Source of the DNA: an uncultured Parafilimonas sp.
Lineage (GTDB): Bacteria; Bacteroidota; Bacteroidia; Chitinophagales; Chitinophagaceae
Assembly: GCA_937892395.1 (NCBI GenBank)
Contig: CALAGJ010000187.1
Coordinates: forward strand, 1-37,561
Length of the DNA stretch: 37,561 nt
Direction of reading: 5' to 3'
Under the pieces are notes generated by a model. It was given only the letters and a program-made list of their open reading frames with translations, searched no databases and was not told where the DNA came from. The stretch's first letter is position 1, and each line of letters begins with the position of its first letter. Positions 33,332-37,561 of this stretch are shown here, piece by piece. A program made the translations under genes and the position numbers.

Positions 33332-35710
33332 CTATTCTCTTTTCAGTTTAAAATTAACCTTTCCGCTTGTGGTTTGCACTAAAACATATATTCCTCCTGC
33401 ATCTTGATTAATTGCTACATCATCATCCATTGAGTTCAAGTTATTGTTAATACCATGTAAGTATATTTTATGCATCCGCATCGATGGTCGGTTAGTAAAT
33501 GCATTTCCTGTTACATCAAAAGTAAAACTATACCCTTCATCATTTGCTATCACCTCCACAGTTATTCGTTCAAAATTTTTATTGGCAATGGAAGCCGGGT
33601 CAACACCATCATCATCAAATAATTCAAAATGGGCGTTTCCATTTCCTGCATAATAATGCCATTCCACCTCTGCAGTATTGTACGCTTTTGTATTTGAAAT
33701 TTTTATTGATTGCGGTATCAAGGGAACAATACTTCCAGCTTTTACAAAAACAGGAATACTGCTTGTAGTCAACTGCTCTTCCAGCTCTCTGCCGCCATCC
33801 AAAACAACATTCTCATTCCAGCGATACCACTCCCCTCTTGGCAAATATATTTTAGCATTTATAGCATCCTTATACAGTACAGGTGCTATTAATAAATCCT
33901 TTCCCCACATATACTCCTGCCCTGCCGAGTATGTGGCAGTGTCTGCACTGTAATAGTAGTACAAAGGACTTACCAAAGGTTCACCATGAGTAGTTTGCCT
34001 ATAGCACAGTGAATAATTATAAGGCAGCATTCGATACCTAAGCATAGCCGCCTGTTTTGCTCTTTCTCTTACATTAGTATCTGCCAAAGCAATCTCACTG
34101 GGAAAGCTAAAAGCATTTGGGTCCACATCATACAAAGCTGTGCCATGTGGTCTAAATATGGGAGTAAAAACTGCAAACTGTAACCAACGAATATAGAGTT
34201 CCCAATCTCCATCTCCACCAGCAAAACCACCAGCATCTGCATGTATATAGGGCACACCACTCATACTCATACCTAGCATAATGGGCAGCTGTGCCCTTAG
34301 TCCACTCCAACTTCTACTTACATCGCCACTCCAAGGCACAATACCATATCGTTGTGTGCCCGCAAACCCACTTCTATTCAGGCTAAATAATCTCTTGTCC
34401 GGGTAATACGTTTTATATTTTTCATATAACATTTTTGTCCAGTTATGGCCATACACATTGTGCACTTCATTGCTATTGAAAAGCCGTTGCTGGCCCATAT
34501 CTTTCAGGTTATGATAAAGATCTGTTGGATGTTTTTCGGGTTCACCCAAATCGCCCCACCATCCTTCCACACCCTGCTCCATTTGCTTTTGATAGAATGA
34601 CCAAAAATGGTCTTTTGCATCCTGTCTAAACATGTCTATCAAACCACCATAACCAAAATAAAAATCAGTAAGTCTATAGGGAGTATGATTACTATCCACA
34701 GCAAAGAAATTTTTAAACCCCTCATAGCTTTTTGTACCCTCCAATACAAAGGGCTCCGTTACCAATATTGTTTCGATGCTATCTTTTTTAAAGTCATGTA
34801 TCATAGCAGCAGGCTGTGGCCATTTTGATGCATTTACCCAGTCTAAATTTCCCAAAGTTTTTTTAATACTATCCCCAAACCAAAACAAGTCAAAGATGAT
34901 AGCGTCAAAAGGAATTTTCTCCTGCTTCATTTGTTGAAATACAGACCTGGTTTGCGTTTCAGAAGTATATCCAAAGCGACTCATAAAACTTCCCAAAGCC
35001 CATCGTGGAAGCAAAGGTTGTGTACCAGTAAGGAAATGATACGAAGCCAAAACCTCTGGATAATCATTGCCCGGTATCAAATATAAATCCAATGCACCAC
35101 TACAAGATGCAATATCCATTGCCCTGCTTTCTGTGGTTTCAATATCAATATATCCTTTGGCTGCATTGTCAAAAAATATTCCATACTTTCTTGATGAAGT
35201 TATAAATGGAACAGAATAATTGAGGGCATCTGCACCTTCACTGTAGCCATACCAAGGATTATTATACAAAGGGAATTTATACCCCCTTCTATTGAGTGGC
35301 AATGCTCTTTCTCCACCGCCAAATATCTTTTCATCATCTTCTAAATAAATGCGATAGCCCCTGTTATCTTCTCCAAATAACTGATACTTTAAATTATAAG
35401 TTTTTGCGAGATGATGAATACATAAACTATCTCCAAACAAGTCCACTTTGTAATGAGATAAACGAATTTGTTTTAGCTTTTTCTTTTGTGAAACTATATA
35501 CGTTTTTTTATCTGTAGCATGCATATTTATAGTCAGTACAGCACCGGTTATATTTTCACTTGTTATATAATCTTTTGGTAGAAAATTGATATGTAATATT
35601 TCTTTTGCAGTTTCCTCAAAAGTCCATACACCATCAGTAGATTTTTGCTGTGCCATAGCAGAAATTGAGAAAAAAAACAAAGCTGCAGAACCAAAAATTT
35701 TTTGCATCAT
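33332..35710 (-). CDS. Secreted glycoside hydrolase family 31 enzyme
   Basis: GH31 enzymes are retaining alpha-glucosidases, alpha-xylosidases and related. The 792-residue product has a signal peptide (MMQKIFGSAALFFFSISAMA, cut before QQKS). An N-terminal beta-sandwich is followed by the catalytic barrel with FDAIIFDLFWFGD. The nucleophile is probably Asp387 in GWWGDLGEPE, and the acid/base Asp463 in WSGDVSRSWSGL. RPHGTALYDVDP and RYRMLPYNYSL are also conserved. C-terminal beta domains end NFKLKRE, without a type IX secretion tail, so a periplasmic or lipid-free soluble location is likely. Substrate is not readable. The start could also be the second Met. Confidence 0.92.
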   Translation of the reverse strand: MMQKIFGSAALFFFSISAMAQQKSTDGVWTFEETAKEILHINFLPKDYITSENITGAVLTINMHATDKKTYIVSQKKKLKQIRLSHYKVDLFGDSLCIHHLAKTYNLKYQLFGEDNRGYRIYLEDDEKIFGGGERALPLNRRGYKFPLYNNPWYGYSEGADALNYSVPFITSSRKYGIFFDNAAKGYIDIETTESRAMDIASCSGALDLYLIPGNDYPEVLASYHFLTGTQPLLPRWALGSFMSRFGYTSETQTRSVFQQMKQEKIPFDAIIFDLFWFGDSIKKTLGNLDWVNASKWPQPAAMIHDFKKDSIETILVTEPFVLEGTKSYEGFKNFFAVDSNHTPYRLTDFYFGYGGLIDMFRQDAKDHFWSFYQKQMEQGVEGWWGDLGEPEKHPTDLYHNLKDMGQQRLFNSNEVHNVYGHNWTKMLYEKYKTYYPDKRLFSLNRSGFAGTQRYGIVPWSGDVSRSWSGLRAQLPIMLGMSMSGVPYIHADAGGFAGGDGDWELYIRWLQFAVFTPIFRPHGTALYDVDPNAFSFPSEIALADTNVRERAKQAAMLRYRMLPYNYSLCYRQTTHGEPLVSPLYYYYSADTATYSAGQEYMWGKDLLIAPVLYKDAINAKIYLPRGEWYRWNENVVLDGGRELEEQLTTSSIPVFVKAGSIVPLIPQSIKISNTKAYNTAEVEWHYYAGNGNAHFELFDDDGVDPASIANKNFERITVEVIANDEGYSFTFDVTGNAFTNRPSMRMHKIYLHGINNNLNSMDDDVAINQDAGGIYVLVQTTSGKVNFKLKRE

Positions 35711-35969
35711 AGCTGTGCAAAATATTGAATTATGCCTTACGGCAAAGGATACATTTTGAAAACCAATTTTATGTGAGCCCTACGGGCAATGTTTTGTCAA
35801 TACTATGAATATTTAATCTTGTCAACACCCACACAAGTGACCTTACAGAAACATTGATAAAAAATAAATCGACAAACTACGAAATGAAATTAGCAAATGC
35901 TATATCCCCACATTTGGTTATTTGAACAAGTTTTACTGAGCAGCAGTTTTGCACTATAAATTAATATCA

Positions 35970-37561
35970 ATGCTATACAAATCAAAACTACATCTGTACT
36001 TAATTATTTTGTTAGTTGGTGCCTCACATAGCACTATCTGGTCACAAAATATTTTTCCTACTTCCGGCAGTGCCGGCATTGGCACCATAACACCTGCATC
36101 GTCAGCTATTTTGGAAATGGTGAGCACCACAAAAGGCATGCTTGCCCCTCGTATGACAAAAGCTCAAAGAGATGCAATTACAAGCCCTGCTACAGGCTTA
36201 CTCATTTTTCAAACCAATGCTACACCTGGCTTTTACTTTTTTGATGGTGCTGCATGGCGGCAAGTTGGTAATGGTGTGGGTGCAAATAAAACTTTGAGTA
36301 ATCTTAGTACTCCTTTGTCCATCAATCAGGCTCTAACGCCAAATGGTAATTTTACTTTAGACCTTGGCTCTGTATCTAATGGCTGGCGGGATGCATATTT
36401 ACAAGGCCGTATTTTCTTAAATGGTGTTTGGTTTATGCACAATGGAGGTGTGCGCAGTGCATCATTGGGCAGTTTAGCAGGATTCAATAATACGGGCAGC
36501 AACAATAGTTTTATGGGCGAGGAAGCCGGCAATGCAAATACAAGCGGTTTTAGCAATGTGGCTATCGGGGCATTTTCTCTCAGATCAAATACGGTTGGAA
36601 ATAATATGGTAGCCATTGGGGATTCCGCATTATTTAACCAAACACTCAATATCAAAAACAACTATTTCAATACTGCGGTTGGCAGTAAAGCTTTATTATC
36701 GAATACAACAGGCGCATCAAATACAGCAGTCGGTTTTGAAGCTTTGAGAAGCAATAATCTGGGCGGATTCAATACAGCTATTGGTTCAGCAAGTTTAAAA
36801 TCTAATACAACAGGAATTGGGAATACAGCTGTCGGATTTGAAACACTGCTTTCAAATGTGGGTGGCGGCAGTAATACTGCAATGGGATCTCTTGCATTAA
36901 GAGCAAATACAAGTGGCACTCAGAATACAGCTATTGGTGCTGATGCTATGGCCAACAACACGAACGGCGCATTGAATGTGGCTGTAGGAAACAACGCACT
37001 CAATCAAAATACGATTGGATTTGCCAATACCTCTTTGGGTGTATTCTCTCTGTCAGGAAATAGCACAGGAAACAGCAATACGGCATTAGGGCATTTCTCG
37101 TTATTTAGTAACAATATCGGTTCAAATAATATTGCCATAGGCAAAAGCGCTTTGCAATTATCCACTGTTGGTAATAAGCTTGTTGCTATTGGTGACTCAG
37201 CTCTTTTTAACCAGACTGTAAATGGTAGCAATAATTATTTTAATACTGCTATTGGCAGCAAAACGCTGTTTAATAATACAACTGGCTCATCAAATACAGC
37301 TATCGGATTTGAAGCAATGAGTAATACTACAACTGGTCTCAATAATACAGCAATAGGTGCATCTGCAGGATTATCAAATGGAACGGCAAGTAATAACACG
37401 ATGATAGGCACCAACGCAGGTAGAGCAAACCTGGCATCAGATAATACTTTTGTAGGCGCAGATGCTGGAAGACAAAATTTTAGTGGGTCCGGAAATGTTT
37501 TTATGGGAAAAAATGCAGGAGCATTTAATTCTACTGGAGGAAATAATTCCATCATTGGTTT
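35970..37561 (+). CDS. Large surface protein with YadA-head-like repeats (3' end outside window)
   Basis: The frame is open from the ATG at 35970 to the window end, at least 530 residues. It starts with a signal peptide (ending about STIWSQ) and the Bacteroidota cassette IGTITPASSAILEMVSTTKG / MLAPRMTKAQRDAI / PATGLLIFQTNATPGFYFFD. This cassette is common at the head of long fibre-like proteins. From about residue 161 on it consists of degenerate repeats of roughly 23 residues of the type NTTGxxNTAIGxxAL, as in trimeric autotransporter heads. Such proteins in this phylum often end in a peptidase-S74 intramolecular chaperone, which cannot be checked here. It is divergent from the GH31 gene. 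Role: probable adhesin or cell-surface fibre. Confidence 0.85.
   Translation, partial: MLYKSKLHLYLIILLVGASHSTIWSQNIFPTSGSAGIGTITPASSAILEMVSTTKGMLAPRMTKAQRDAITSPATGLLIFQTNATPGFYFFDGAAWRQVGNGVGANKTLSNLSTPLSINQALTPNGNFTLDLGSVSNGWRDAYLQGRIFLNGVWFMHNGGVRSASLGSLAGFNNTGSNNSFMGEEAGNANTSGFSNVAIGAFSLRSNTVGNNMVAIGDSALFNQTLNIKNNYFNTAVGSKALLSNTTGASNTAVGFEALRSNNLGGFNTAIGSASLKSNTTGIGNTAVGFETLLSNVGGGSNTAMGSLALRANTSGTQNTAIGADAMANNTNGALNVAVGNNALNQNTIGFANTSLGVFSLSGNSTGNSNTALGHFSLFSNNIGSNNIAIGKSALQLSTVGNKLVAIGDSALFNQTVNGSNNYFNTAIGSKTLFNNTTGSSNTAIGFEAMSNTTTGLNNTAIGASAGLSNGTASNNTMIGTNAGRANLASDNTFVGADAGRQNFSGSGNVFMGKNAGAFNSTGGNNSIIG
36451..37561 (+). repeat. Protein-level repeats of about 23 residues, with a 191-residue super-repeat
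   Basis: Units follow NT-TG-xx-NTAxGxxAL. On top of this, a larger unit recurs: VAIGDSALFNQTLNIKNNYF at 36609 and VAIGDSALFNQTVNGSNNYF at 37182. The copies are 573 bp (191 codons) apart, and both continue NTAxGSKxLxxNTTGxSNTAxGFEA. The DNA copies differ at many third positions, so the duplication is not recent. Confidence 0.75.

Noticed and set aside
36326..37555. Four proline/leucine-rich minus-strand frames opposite the repeat protein
   Set aside because: They arise because the repetitive plus-strand codons (AAT, GCA, GGT) leave few stops on the other strand. The plus frame is continuous and has a signal peptide.
36451..37561. Repeats considered as a CRISPR array
   Set aside because: The repeats are degenerate, in frame, differ at third codon positions and have no constant repeat/spacer structure.

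Overview
The window looks like a chromosome segment from a low-GC Bacteroidota, probably near Chitinophagaceae (inferred, no search possible). The signs are start codons with no Shine-Dalgarno sequence, promoters of the Bacteroidota type (TTG, about 19 bp, TAnnTTTG), a zinc-free S14, OMP_b-brl barrels, and a surface protein with the N-terminal cassette common in this phylum. There are no tRNA, rRNA or CRISPR loci.

Region 1 (1-6427, +) is the end of the S10 operon and the spc operon: rpmC, rpsQ, rplN, rplX, rplE, rpsN, rpsH, rplF, rplR, rpsE, rpmD, rplO, secY. Most of the spacers hold a small inverted repeat. The usual downstream genes (map, infA, rpmJ, rpsM, rpsK, rpsD, rpoA, rplQ) are absent. 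An IS3-family end and the last 32 codons of its transposase begin 36 bp after secY, followed by about 0.5 kb of decayed DNA.

Region 2 (7081-16379) holds single housekeeping or accessory genes on both strands: an outer-membrane barrel, lon, a VOC/PhnB-like protein, comB (-), a Tat-exported dipeptide epimerase, a short ssb (-), a zinc-ribbon protein, the C-terminal half of a dead methyltransferase gene, and a secreted DUF3089 hydrolase. Two stretches deserve attention: a promoter with no ORF behind lon, and an array of five CG-headed motifs at exact 10-bp spacing upstream of the zinc-ribbon gene.

Region 3 (16480-29023, +) is the most interesting part. It is a compact, probably single transcript for a Wzx/Wzy-type exopolysaccharide: a Wzc-like tyrosine kinase/co-polymerase, Wzy-like polymerase, secreted beta-helix protein, one GT4 glycosyltransferase, an NDP-sugar epimerase/reductase, a Wzx-like flippase and FOUR different sulfotransferases. 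I infer a sulfated capsule or exopolysaccharide whose repeat unit is sulfated at several positions. No initiating transferase, Wza porin or PAPS-synthesis genes are in the window, so they must lie elsewhere.

Region 4 (29020-35710, -) holds cdsA, prc, fabH and a secreted GH31 glycosidase. Region 5 (35970 to the end, +) is the start of a large surface protein with YadA-head-like repeats, cut by the window edge.
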